Shown here piece after piece: positions 51,632 to 59,503 of a stretch of DNA of 64,000 bases. Each line of letters starts with the position of its first letter. The first letter of the stretch is position 1. The translations under genes and the position numbers were made by a program. Origin of the DNA: Agromyces agglutinans. Its GTDB lineage: Bacteria; Actinomycetota; Actinomycetes; Actinomycetales; Microbacteriaceae. Location of the stretch: contig NZ_WJIF01000005.1 in the NCBI RefSeq assembly GCF_009647605.1, positions 184,573 to 248,572 on the forward strand. Direction: 5' to 3'. The notes beneath the pieces were generated by a model. That model searched no databases and had not been told where the DNA came from. It saw only the letters and a list, made by a program, of their open reading frames with translations.

Positions 51632-52006
51632 ATGGACTGGAAGATCGAACTCCTGTACGTTCCGGTGTCGGACGTCGACCGCGCCAAGGCGTTCTACGTC
51701 GACACGCTCGGCTTCAGCCTGGACTGGGACAACCGCGTCGGCGAGGACATCCGGTTCGTCCAGCTCACGCCGCCCGGCTCGGCCTGCTCGATCGCGATCG
51801 GCACGGGCCTCGGCTCCGAACTCGCGCCCGGCACGCTCGACGTGATCCAGGTCGTGGTGGCCGACGCCGACGCGGCGCTCGCCGAGCTGCAGGCGAAGGG
51901 CGTCGACGCGAAGGGCGTCGAGGAGTTCCCGTGGGGCCGCTTCGTCTACCTGACCGATCCCGACGGCAACGCCTGGACGCTGCAGCAGCTGCCGCCCAAG
52001 GAGTAG
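51632..52006 (+). CDS. VOC-family (glyoxalase superfamily) protein
   Basis: This 124-residue protein has one VOC domain: LYVPVSDVDRAKAFYVDTLG (residues 8-27), F-V-Q-L-T-P-P-G-S-A-C in the middle and FVYLTDPDGNAWTLQQLP at the end. The D-V-D-R-A-K-x-F-Y and D-P-D-G-N-x-W pair is typical of glyoxalase/dioxygenase-like members. The substrate is unknown. It is convergent with the LacI gene, with only six bases between stops. Confidence 0.9.
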   Translation: MDWKIELLYVPVSDVDRAKAFYVDTLGFSLDWDNRVGEDIRFVQLTPPGSACSIAIGTGLGSELAPGTLDVIQVVVADADAALAELQAKGVDAKGVEEFPWGRFVYLTDPDGNAWTLQQLPPKE

Positions 52007-52012
52007 CGCGCG

Positions 52013-53026
52013 TCAGCGCGGCGGCGCGGTCGACGCTCGCACCACGAGGGTCGGCGCGCGCACGGGCGGATCGGCGGCCTCCTCGTCGCCGAGCAGCGTG
52101 AGCACGGCCGACATCGCGTCGCGGCCGAGCAGGTCGAAGTCCTGCCGCACGGTCGTCAGCGGCGGCGAGAAGTGCTCGGCCTCGGGGATGTCGTCGAACC
52201 CGACCACGCTGACGTCGCCCGGCACGTCGCGACCCGCGTCGGCGAGCGCGTGGATCACCCCGAGCGCCATCTGGTCGTTGGAGACGAAGACGGCGGTGCA
52301 CGAGGCATCCGTCGCGAGTTCGCGACCGAGCCGGTAACCGCTGGCCGGCGTCCAGTCGCCGACCAGCGGCTCGCGGGCGGCGACGCCGTGCGCGGCGAGC
52401 ACGTCGCGCCAGCCTCGCTCGCGTTCGCCCGCGTCGAGCGACTCCGTCGGCCCGGCGAGATGGCGGATGTCGCGGTGCCCGAGCTCGACGAGGTGCGTCA
52501 CCGCGCGGCGGGCGCCCTCGAACTGGTCGAGGGTCACCCGGTGCGCGATCGCCGCGCCCTGCGAGGCGACGGCGATGAGCGGCACCCCGAGCTCGATGCC
52601 CTGCACCGCGTCGAGCGCCGACCGGTACGCCGCCACGAGCACGACCGCCTCGACGTTCTGGCGCACCAGCATCTCGGCCGCGGCCCGCAGCGACGCGGCA
52701 TCCGTCTCGAGCATCGACGCCATGATCACGGCGTACCTGGCCTCGCGGGCCGCCTCGTTGAAGTGCAGCGCGGTCGAAGACGGACCGTAGTCGGGCGCGC
52801 CCGTGGTGATCAGGCCGAGCGTGCGCGACCGCCGGGTCACGAGCGCGCGCGCCGCCTGCGAGGGCACGTAGCGCAGCTGGGTGATCGCGCGCTCGACCCG
52901 GTCGCGGGTCGCGGGGCGCACGTTCGGCAGGTCGTTCAGCACGCGCGAGACCGTCTGGTGCGACACCCCCGCGAGGCGCGCGACATCGAAGATGGTCGCT
53001 GCGCGAGCCTTCTCTGCTTCACTCAC
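52013..53026 (-). CDS. LacI-family regulator (probable pentose regulator 1)
   Basis: This 337-residue LacI protein has TIFDVARLAGVSHQTVSRVL (residues 10-29) and an effector domain with TTGAPDYGPSSTALHFNEAA and VVGFDDIPEAEHFSPPLTTV. It is a clear paralogue of the LacI protein at 59504-60661 (shared P-D-Y-G-P-S and F-N-E-A-A-R-E-A). It sits 97 bases after the YtfQRT-YjfF-type importer operon on the same strand. It may act on the TGAGCGCTCA operators upstream of that operon. The start is GTG at 53026. Confidence 0.92.
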   Translation of the reverse strand: MSEAEKARAATIFDVARLAGVSHQTVSRVLNDLPNVRPATRDRVERAITQLRYVPSQAARALVTRRSRTLGLITTGAPDYGPSSTALHFNEAAREARYAVIMASMLETDAASLRAAAEMLVRQNVEAVVLVAAYRSALDAVQGIELGVPLIAVASQGAAIAHRVTLDQFEGARRAVTHLVELGHRDIRHLAGPTESLDAGERERGWRDVLAAHGVAAREPLVGDWTPASGYRLGRELATDASCTAVFVSNDQMALGVIHALADAGRDVPGDVSVVGFDDIPEAEHFSPPLTTVRQDFDLLGRDAMSAVLTLLGDEEAADPPVRAPTLVVRASTAPPR

Positions 53027-53123
53027 CGGTTCCGTCGGCTCCTGCCCGGCGCGGCTCGCGCGCTCACTCTGCCTTCATTATCGCGAGCCGTGCGGTCCGC
53101 GAGGTGCGGGCGCACGCCACCCG

Positions 53124-54149
53124 TCACCGCCGCCTGGCCGTCAGCACCTTCTGCAGGATGATGAACACGAGCAGCAGGCCGCCGATGAAGATCTTCGTCC
53201 ACCACGAGCTCAGCGTTCCCTCGAACGTGATGAGCGTCTGGATGACGCCGAGCACGAGCACGCCGAGCACCGAGCCGAGCACGAATCCATAGCCGCCCGT
53301 GAGCAGCGTGCCGCCGATCACGACGGCCGCGATCGCATCGAGCTCGGTGCCGACCGCCGTCAGGCTGTAGCCCGAGAGCGTGTAGAAGGAGAACAGCACG
53401 CCCGCAAGGCCCGAGCAGAAGCCCGAGATCACGTAGACCAGCACCTTCGTGCGGGCGACCGGCAGGCCCATGAGGCGCCCCGACTGCTCGCTGCCGCCGA
53501 GCGCGTACACGGTGCGGCCGAGTCGCGTGTAGTGGAGGACGACGACTGCGACGAGCACGACGACGAGCGCGATGATCACGCTCGGCGTGATCGACAGGCC
53601 TCCGCCGAGCGGGATGCGGGTGACCGCGAGCGCGACGAAGGCGGGGTCGGTGATCGAGATCGAGTCCTTCGAGATCACGTAGCAGAGGCCGCGCGCGAGG
53701 AACATCGCGGCGAGGGTCGCGATGAACGGCTGCACCTGGAACACGTGGATCATGAGGCCCACGGCGAGCCCCAGCACGCTCGTGAGCACGAGGATCAGCG
53801 GGATCACGACGCCGGGCGACCACCCCGACTGCAGCAGGCTCGCCGCGATGATCGTCGACAGCGCGACGACCGCGCCGACCGAGAGGTCGATGCCGCCGGT
53901 CAGGATCACGAAGCTCATGCCCACCGCGAGCACGATGAGGTACGCGTTGTCGACGAGGAGGTTCAGGAACACCTGCCCCGAGAAGAACCCCTCGTAGCGG
54001 ATGCCCCCGACGACGAACACGGCCGCGAAGAGCACGGCGGTCACGAGGACCGGACCGTACTTCGGGCTCGTCAGCACCGAGCGGATGCCGCTGCCGACGC
54101 GCGTGCCGAGCGATGCGCCCGTGAGGTCGGTGGCCTGGATGCTGCTCAT
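53124..54149 (-). CDS. Sugar ABC-transporter permease (YjfF type)
   Basis: This 341-residue RbsC-family permease has about nine transmembrane helices and the family segments LTGGIDLSVGAVVALS (near residues 88-103) and VVIGGTLLTGGYG. It is the last of four importer genes. Its ATG overlaps the stop of the paired permease by four bases. With the YtfT-type permease it should form the membrane channel of a furanose importer. Confidence 0.92.
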   Translation of the reverse strand: MSSIQATDLTGASLGTRVGSGIRSVLTSPKYGPVLVTAVLFAAVFVVGGIRYEGFFSGQVFLNLLVDNAYLIVLAVGMSFVILTGGIDLSVGAVVALSTIIAASLLQSGWSPGVVIPLILVLTSVLGLAVGLMIHVFQVQPFIATLAAMFLARGLCYVISKDSISITDPAFVALAVTRIPLGGGLSITPSVIIALVVVLVAVVVLHYTRLGRTVYALGGSEQSGRLMGLPVARTKVLVYVISGFCSGLAGVLFSFYTLSGYSLTAVGTELDAIAAVVIGGTLLTGGYGFVLGSVLGVLVLGVIQTLITFEGTLSSWWTKIFIGGLLLVFIILQKVLTARRR

Positions 54150-55192
54150 GATGCGGCGATCCCCTTTCCGGCGCGCAGCGCGAGCCGTCGTCGGAACCCG
54201 GCGAGCGCCTGGTTCGTCGTGGGCGACTGGAGGAGGCAGACCGCCGCGACCACCGCGGCCTTGAACACCATGGTCGCGATCGGCGGGATGCCGACGGTGT
54301 AGACCGTCGTCACCAGGGTCTGGATGACGAGGGCGCCGACGAGCGTGCCCGCGAGCGAGTAGCGTCCGCCGGCGAGCGAGGTTCCGCCGATCACGACCGC
54401 GAGGATCGCGTCGAGCTCGAGGAACAGGCCCGTGTTGTTCGCGTCGGCCGCGGTCTGGTTCGCGGTCAGGATGAGACCCGCGATCGCCGCGCAGAACGCG
54501 CAGAACGTGTACACCGCGAACAGCAGGCCGCGGGCGCGCACGCCCGCCTGGCGGGATGCCTCGGGGTTGATGCCGACCGACTCGATCAGCATGCCGAGCG
54601 CGGTGCGCCGGGTGAGCAGGGCCGCGACGGCGAACACGACCGCGGCGATGATGACCGCGATGGGCACGCCGAACCAGAACCCCGAGCCCATCGCCTTGAA
54701 CGGCGGGCTGTTCACCGTGAGGATCTGGCCCTCGGTGATGAGCATCGCCATGCCGCGGCCCGCGGTCATCAGGATCAGGGTGGCGATGATGGGCTGGATG
54801 CCGAGCACGGCGACGAGGAACCCGTTCCACACGCCGAGCACGAGCGAGATGGCGAGGGCGACCGTGACCGCCACCGCGACCGTCGCGCCGTTCGCCGGGT
54901 CGGGCGAACCGAGGATGATCGAGCACGCGACCGCTCCCGAGATGGCGCACACCGCGCCGACCGAGAGGTCGATGCCCCGCGTCGCGATCACGAGCGTCAT
55001 GCCGACCGCGATGATCAGCGTGGGCGCGCCGTTGCGCAGGATGTCGATGAGGCTGCCGAAGAGATGGCCGTCCTTGATGGTGATCGCGAAGAAGCCGGGG
55101 AAGGCGATCAGGTTGATCGCGAACAGCACGAGCAGCATCACGATCGGCCAGAACAGCCGGCTCGCGATCAGCCGGGCGAACACTGCGCTCAT
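54146..55192 (-). CDS. Sugar ABC-transporter permease (YtfT type)
   Basis: This 348-residue RbsC-family permease has ATRGIDLSVGAVCAISGAV (near residues 70-88), GIQPIIATLILMTAGRGMA and VIGGTSLAGGRYSLAGTLVG. The start overlaps the ATPase stop (ATGA), and the end overlaps the YjfF-type start. It is homologous to the gene that follows, as in ytfT/yjfF pairs of enterobacteria. Confidence 0.92.
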   Translation of the reverse strand: MSAVFARLIASRLFWPIVMLLVLFAINLIAFPGFFAITIKDGHLFGSLIDILRNGAPTLIIAVGMTLVIATRGIDLSVGAVCAISGAVACSIILGSPDPANGATVAVAVTVALAISLVLGVWNGFLVAVLGIQPIIATLILMTAGRGMAMLITEGQILTVNSPPFKAMGSGFWFGVPIAVIIAAVVFAVAALLTRRTALGMLIESVGINPEASRQAGVRARGLLFAVYTFCAFCAAIAGLILTANQTAADANNTGLFLELDAILAVVIGGTSLAGGRYSLAGTLVGALVIQTLVTTVYTVGIPPIATMVFKAAVVAAVCLLQSPTTNQALAGFRRRLALRAGKGIAAS

Positions 55193-56877
55193 CGGCGGGC
55201 TCCGCTCAGGTCGATGGTGGAATCGGGGGTCGGGTCGGGCTCGGTGCCGCCGGGTGGGACAGAGGGCTCGGGCGGGGCATCCGTCGTCGCGCCACCCGGG
55301 CCGTCGTCGGGATCCTCCGGTCCGCCGCCGCCATCGCCGTCGCCCCCGCCGTCGGCGATCAGCGCGAGCAGCGCCTCGACCTGGAGGTCGTCGTTGACGA
55401 GGTCGGCGACGATCCGCCGGTCGCGCAGCACCGCGATGCGGTGGCTGAGTCGCAGCACCTCCTCGAGCTCGGCCGAGATGAACAGCACCGACATGCCGTT
55501 CTCGGCGAGCGAGTAGACGAGCTTCTGGATCTCGGCCTTCGCCCCGATGTCGATGCCGCGGGTCGGCTCGTCGAGGATGAGCAGGTGGGGGGCGATCGCG
55601 AGCCACCTCGCGAGCAGCACCTTCTGCTGGTTGCCGCCCGAGAGGTTGCGCACGAGCGCGTCGGGATTGGCCGGCCGGATGTTCAGCGCCTGGATGTAGC
55701 TCTGCGCGAGCTCCTCCTGCCGCTTCTTCGGGATCGGCCGGAACCAGCCGCGATCGGCCTGCAGCGCGAGGACGATGTTGTCGCGCACGGTGAGCTCGTC
55801 GACGACGCCCTCGGAGCGGCGGTTCTCGCTCGAGTAGGCGACTCGCCGGTTGATCGCCTGGCGCGGCGTGCGCAGCTTCGTCTGCCGGCCGTCGATCACG
55901 AGCGTGCCCTGGTCGGCACGGTCGATGCCGCCGAGCAGTCGCGCGAGCTCGGTGCGCCCCGAGCCCAGCAGGCCCGCGAGCCCGACGACCTCGCCGGGCG
56001 CGATGTCGAGGTCGAACGGCGCGATCGCGCCGCGGCGCGCGAGTCCCCTGGCGCTCGCGAACGCGGGGTCCGAGACATCCTGCCCCTCGACGGCGGCGAC
56101 GCTCGACCGCGCTCGCTGCTCGAGCTCGTCGAGCGCGGTCAGCTCCTTGCCGATCATCTTCTGCACGAGGTCGATGCGCAGGATCTCGTCGGTGAGGTAC
56201 TCCCCCACGAGCTTGCCGTTGCGCAGCACCGTGAGCCGGTCGCAGATCTCGTAGACCTGGTCGAGGAAGTGCGAGACGAAGAGGATCGCGACGCCCTGTT
56301 CCTTCAGCGACCGGATGACGCGGAAGAGTTCGGCGACCTCGTCGGCGTCGAGCGACGACGTCGGCTCGTCGAGGATCAGCACCTTCGCCTGCACGTCGAT
56401 CGCCCGGGCGATCGCGACGAGCTGCTGGATCGCGAGCGAGTGGTCGCCGAGCAGCGAGTTCGGGTCGATCTCGAGGTTGAGCCCCTCGAGCAGCTCGGCG
56501 GCGCGGCGGCGGGTGCGGCGCCAGTCGACCACGCCGAACCGGCGCGGCTCGCGGCCGAGCATGATGTTCTCGGCGACGGTGAGGTTCGGCAGGAGGTTGA
56601 CCTCCTGGTACACCGTCGAGATGCCGGCGGCCTGCGCCTGGGCGGGGCCCGTGAACGAGACCTCGTCGCCCGCGAGCGTGATCACGCCGGCGTCGATGCC
56701 GTAGACGCCGGTGAGCGCCTTGATGAGCGTCGACTTGCCGGCGCCGTTCTCGCCCATGAGCGAGTGCACCTCGCCGGGGAACATCCGGAAATCGACGCCG
56801 TCGAGGGCCTTCACGCCGGGGAATTCGATCGAGATGCCGCGCATCTCGACGACGGGCGCGGGCGATGGCTGGGTCAC
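55189..56877 (-). CDS. Double ATPase of a sugar ABC importer (YtfR/RbsA type)
   Basis: This 562-residue protein has two ABC ATPase domains. The first has Walker A GENGAGKSTLIKAL (near residue 44), Q-loop YQEVNLLPNL and Walker B VLILDEPTSSLD. In the second, the Walker A-like GLLGSGRTELARLL is degenerate as usual in this group; signature LSGGNQQKVLLARW and LLILDEPTRGID are intact. The tail after residue 495 is a 65-residue Gly/Asp/Pro-rich extension not found in most RbsA proteins. The GTG at 56877 follows GGAGAGACTC; an ATG at 56889 is possible. A 148-base gap with a hairpin separates it from the binding-protein gene. Confidence 0.93.
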   Translation of the reverse strand: MTQPSPAPVVEMRGISIEFPGVKALDGVDFRMFPGEVHSLMGENGAGKSTLIKALTGVYGIDAGVITLAGDEVSFTGPAQAQAAGISTVYQEVNLLPNLTVAENIMLGREPRRFGVVDWRRTRRRAAELLEGLNLEIDPNSLLGDHSLAIQQLVAIARAIDVQAKVLILDEPTSSLDADEVAELFRVIRSLKEQGVAILFVSHFLDQVYEICDRLTVLRNGKLVGEYLTDEILRIDLVQKMIGKELTALDELEQRARSSVAAVEGQDVSDPAFASARGLARRGAIAPFDLDIAPGEVVGLAGLLGSGRTELARLLGGIDRADQGTLVIDGRQTKLRTPRQAINRRVAYSSENRRSEGVVDELTVRDNIVLALQADRGWFRPIPKKRQEELAQSYIQALNIRPANPDALVRNLSGGNQQKVLLARWLAIAPHLLILDEPTRGIDIGAKAEIQKLVYSLAENGMSVLFISAELEEVLRLSHRIAVLRDRRIVADLVNDDLQVEALLALIADGGGDGDGGGGPEDPDDGPGGATTDAPPEPSVPPGGTEPDPTPDSTIDLSGARR

Positions 56878-56917
56878 GAGTCTCTCCATCGAGTCGGTGG
56901 TGGAACGAGCGTAGAGC

Positions 56918-56953
56918 CCGGCGGGCGCGAGACGGATGCCCCGCGCCCGCCGG
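56918..56953. promoter_or_regulatory. Intercistronic hairpin after the sugar-binding protein gene
   Basis: CCGGCGGGCGCG (56918-56929) and CGCGCCCGCCGG (56942-56953) form a perfect 12-bp stem with a 12-base loop in the gap between the binding-protein gene (stop 57025) and the ATPase (start 56877). Such hairpins often raise the level of the first gene by partly ending or protecting the transcript. Confidence 0.6.
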
Positions 56954-57024
56954 TCTCGGCGGATGATGCCGCCGAGCCGACGGCCGAGCCTGCGGCCCGC
57001 GCCGCTCGGCTGCGGCCGCAGCGC

Positions 57025-58011
57025 TCAGTACTGGCGATCGGGCAGGGCCTCGATGGCCTGCTCCTGCGTGAAGGTCGTCTCCTCGGTGATGATCCGCTTC
57101 TCCACCGTGCCGCCCTCGTTGAGCGTCGTGATGATGTCGACGAGCTGCTTGCCGAGCAGGGGCGAGCACTCGACGATGAAGTTGATCTTGCCGTCGGCGA
57201 GGGCCTGCATGCCGTCCTTCACCGCGTCGACCGTGACGATCTTGATGTCCTCGCCCGGAACGAGCCCGGCCGCCTCGATCGCCTCGATCGCACCGAGGCC
57301 CATGTCGTCGTTGTGCGCGTAGACGAGGTCGATGTCGGGGTTCGACTTCAGCATCGCCTCCATGACCTGCTTGCCGCCGGCACGCGTGAAGTCGCCGGTC
57401 TGGCTCGCGATGACCTCGAGGTTCTCGTTCTCGGCGATGACCTCGGCGAAGCCCTCCGCGCGGTCGATGGCCGGAGCTGCGCCGGTGGTGCCCTCGAGCT
57501 GCACGATGTTGACCTTCTCGGTCGCGTCGGCGTACTCGTCGAGCACCCACTGGCCGGCCTTCTTGCCCTCCTCGATGAAGTCGGAGCCGAGGAACGACAC
57601 GTACAGCGAGTCATCCTGCGAGTCGACCGCACGGTCGGTGAGGACGACGGGGATGCCGGCGGCCTTCGCCTCGTTGAGCACCGCGTCCCACCCGGTCTCG
57701 ACGACCGGCGAGAAGGCGATGTAGTCGACGCCCTGCTGGATGTAGGAGCGGATCGCCTTGATCTGGTTCTCCTGCTTCTGCTGGGCGTCGGAGAACTTCA
57801 GTTCGATGCCGGCCTCCTCGAAGGACGCCTGGATGTCCTTCGTGTTGGCGGTGCGCCAGCCCGACTCCGCGCCGACCTGGGCGAAGCCGACGACCAGTTC
57901 GTCGAGCGGCACGGGGCCTTCGGCGGCTCCGCCGCCGCTGCCGCCGCTCGCGCATCCGGCCAGGCCCACGATCAGGGCGCCGGCGGCGGCGAGTCCGATG
58001 AGCTTCTTCAT
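57025..58011 (-). CDS. Sugar-binding lipoprotein (YtfQ type)
   Basis: This 328-residue periplasmic-binding-protein-like lipoprotein has the lipobox LAGC (Cys20) and then a Gly/Ser linker. The mature N-terminus VGFAQVGAESGWRTANTKDI, then FSDAQQKQENQIKAIRSYI, matches the galactofuranose-binding YtfQ group (G-W-R, Q-Q-K-Q-E-N-Q-I-K-A). Given the adjacent arabinose genes, the ligand is likely arabinofuranose or a related furanose. It heads the operon with a strong AAGGAGGTTCACCTG site before the ATG and a 26-bp operator upstream. Confidence 0.93.
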   Translation of the reverse strand: MKKLIGLAAAGALIVGLAGCASGGSGGGAAEGPVPLDELVVGFAQVGAESGWRTANTKDIQASFEEAGIELKFSDAQQKQENQIKAIRSYIQQGVDYIAFSPVVETGWDAVLNEAKAAGIPVVLTDRAVDSQDDSLYVSFLGSDFIEEGKKAGQWVLDEYADATEKVNIVQLEGTTGAAPAIDRAEGFAEVIAENENLEVIASQTGDFTRAGGKQVMEAMLKSNPDIDLVYAHNDDMGLGAIEAIEAAGLVPGEDIKIVTVDAVKDGMQALADGKINFIVECSPLLGKQLVDIITTLNEGGTVEKRIITEETTFTQEQAIEALPDRQY

Positions 58012-58101
58012 CAGGTGAACCTCCTTGTTCAGGTGCCGGCGGTCTGCGTCGCTGCGAAGTCTGGTGCGCCGGGCGGCCGGATCGTCCCGGCCGCAGTCGA
58101 G

Positions 58102-58131
58102 ATGTTAGCGCTCACTTGTGAGCGCTAACAA
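58102..58131 (-). promoter_or_regulatory. Promoter inside a perfect 26-bp LacI operator
   Basis: GTTAGCGCTCAC-TT-GTGAGCGCTAAC (58104-58129) has perfect 12-bp arms. On the reverse strand TTGTTA (58131-58126), an 18-base spacer and TAACAT (58107-58102) make the promoter of the sugar-importer operon, so the operator fills the whole space between -35 and -10. Confidence 0.82.
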
Positions 58132-58175
58132 GACCCGCTCACATCACGAAACGGTCACGGATGCGGCATCCATTG

Positions 58176-58185
58176 TGAGCGCTCA
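58176..58185. promoter_or_regulatory. Second TGAGCGCTCA operator site
   Basis: TGAGCGCTCA (with flanking ATTG and TATT) is the core of the 26-bp operator, 64 bases upstream of its centre. It could be an auxiliary LacI site for looping. Confidence 0.6.
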
Positions 58186-58209
58186 TATTCTGCGCCCACT
58201 CCTCCCGCG

Positions 58210-58269
58210 GTGCGACTTGCTCGCACCCGTGCGCCGAGATCCTCGCACCGCGGCGAGGAGGTCGCACCG
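58210..58269. repeat. 60-bp palindromic repeat, copy B
   Basis: Begins GGTGCGACTTGCTCGC and ends GCGAGGAGGTCGCACC; the ends match as inverted repeats at 14 of 16 bases. It lies 22 bases past the stop of the AbiEi/DUF559-like gene, between that gene and the importer promoter region. Confidence 0.78.
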
Positions 58270-58290
58270 CGGCGACGCTGAGTCGGCGCC

Positions 58291-59388
58291 TCACGCGCGG
58301 AGCGGCACACCGGCGTCCCGCAGAAGGGCGGCCAGGCGCGTCGGCTGCATGAGCATCGCCCAGTCCCACCTCGTCATCCCGAAACCGAGCCGGCGCAGGG
58401 CATCCTCGCGTTGCTTCTCGCGAAAGACCACGGTCGCCGGATCGAGGCCCGATACCTCCCGGCTGCGAAGGTACTTCTGCGTTCCGTCGAACTCGCCGAT
58501 GCGCCGGATGCCACGCCAGAGGAAGTCGGCGATTGCGTAACTGCCGAGCACGCCGTCGATCTGCACCTGCAGGTCGGGCGCGACGAAGCCCGACTCGTGG
58601 ATCACGACGCGACTGAGCGACTCACCCGCGTTCTCCGCCCGAGCATCGGCGAACCGCACGGATGCCTCGGCCCGACGTCGTCCGCGCACCGGATCGATCG
58701 CGGCGATCTCGGCGAGAACCTGCGCGCGGAGGTCGAAGGATGCCGGCGCCGCTCCTGATCTCGCGCGCACCCGCGCGGGCGTCGGCGCGGGCGTCGGCAC
58801 GGGCGGGAGGTCGCGAGATCGCCCCATCCGGAGGCCCGGCGCGTGTGCTCGGAGGGCCGCATCGAGCATCGGCACGCTCACCCGCATGGGCGATGTGATC
58901 GAGACATCCGCCAGCGTGCGCACGAGCGAGGTGACCCTGACGCCATCGATGACGACCCACTCGGGAGCTGGGCCCGCGCGATGGACCGACCTTCGCCCCC
59001 CGGATCGCCCGCCGGTGGCGGAGACCGCCGTGGTCTCGACCGCGTCGGGCCAGCGGCCGACCGCCGGAAGCCCGTGGAATGCCGCCGCGGACCGATGCGA
59101 GACGCAGAGGGTGCTGCGGGCCTCGAGCGCCTCGGCGTGGATGCGCAGGCGATAACGCTCATCGACACCCGCCGCGCGCCAGGCCGGCCCTGCGGCATAC
59201 ACGCCTCGGCGCACCCGAACGAGTACGCCGGCACGAGTCATCCGTTCGACGGTCGACGGGTGCCAGCCCACCTCCGTGAGGCGAGCGGCCCGGATGAGTC
59301 CTGCCGGGTGGGCGGCTGCGAGCGCCTGGAGTTCGTCGTGCACGTTCCGACCATGGCGGGTCGGCGGCCGAAGCGACGACGACGGCAT
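58291..59388 (-). CDS. AbiEi/DUF559-like protein (type IV TA antitoxin-like N-terminus)
   Basis: This 365-residue protein starts with a winged-helix-like region (LQALAAAHPAGLIRAARLTE, then RAGVLVRVRRGVYA, residues 20-75) of the AbiEi antitoxin type and continues with a segment holding S-H-R-S-A-A-A-F-H-G-L-P. The C-terminal third (QVQIDGVLGSYAIADFLWRG, then IRRIGEFDGTQKYL) resembles the DUF559/endonuclease-like fold with an I-(A/G)-(D/E)-F-x-W and E-F-D-G-x-x-K-Y pattern. No toxin gene (AbiEii) is adjacent. It is bracketed by two 60-bp repeats. The ATG at 59388 is the first start; a GTG near 59343 is possible. Confidence 0.75.
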   Translation of the reverse strand: MPSSSLRPPTRHGRNVHDELQALAAAHPAGLIRAARLTEVGWHPSTVERMTRAGVLVRVRRGVYAAGPAWRAAGVDERYRLRIHAEALEARSTLCVSHRSAAAFHGLPAVGRWPDAVETTAVSATGGRSGGRRSVHRAGPAPEWVVIDGVRVTSLVRTLADVSITSPMRVSVPMLDAALRAHAPGLRMGRSRDLPPVPTPAPTPARVRARSGAAPASFDLRAQVLAEIAAIDPVRGRRRAEASVRFADARAENAGESLSRVVIHESGFVAPDLQVQIDGVLGSYAIADFLWRGIRRIGEFDGTQKYLRSREVSGLDPATVVFREKQREDALRRLGFGMTRWDWAMLMQPTRLAALLRDAGVPLRA

Positions 59389-59442
59389 GCTCGCGGCGGA
59401 ATCGAGCGTGATCGGCCGGTGTGCAGGAACAGACCTCGCTAC

Positions 59443-59502
59443 GGTGCGACCTCCTCGCCACGGTGCGGCGAGGTCGTCGCACGAGTGCGAGCAGGTCGCA
59501 CC
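59443..59502. repeat. 60-bp palindromic repeat, copy C
   Basis: Begins GGTGCGACCTCCTCGC and ends GCGAGCAGGTCGCACC, complementary at 15 of 16 bases. It lies between the AbiEi/DUF559-like gene start and the LacI stop at 59504. Copies A and B are the same length. Confidence 0.78.
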
Positions 59503-59503
59503 G

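Noticed and set aside
55441..58128. Forward open frame of about 895 codons across the ABC importer genes
   Set aside because: Antisense to the ATPase and binding-protein genes; no domain pattern and no ribosome binding site.
58291..59388. Complete AbiE toxin-antitoxin system
   Set aside because: No AbiEii-type nucleotidyltransferase toxin is next to it, and its C-terminal part looks DUF559-like.
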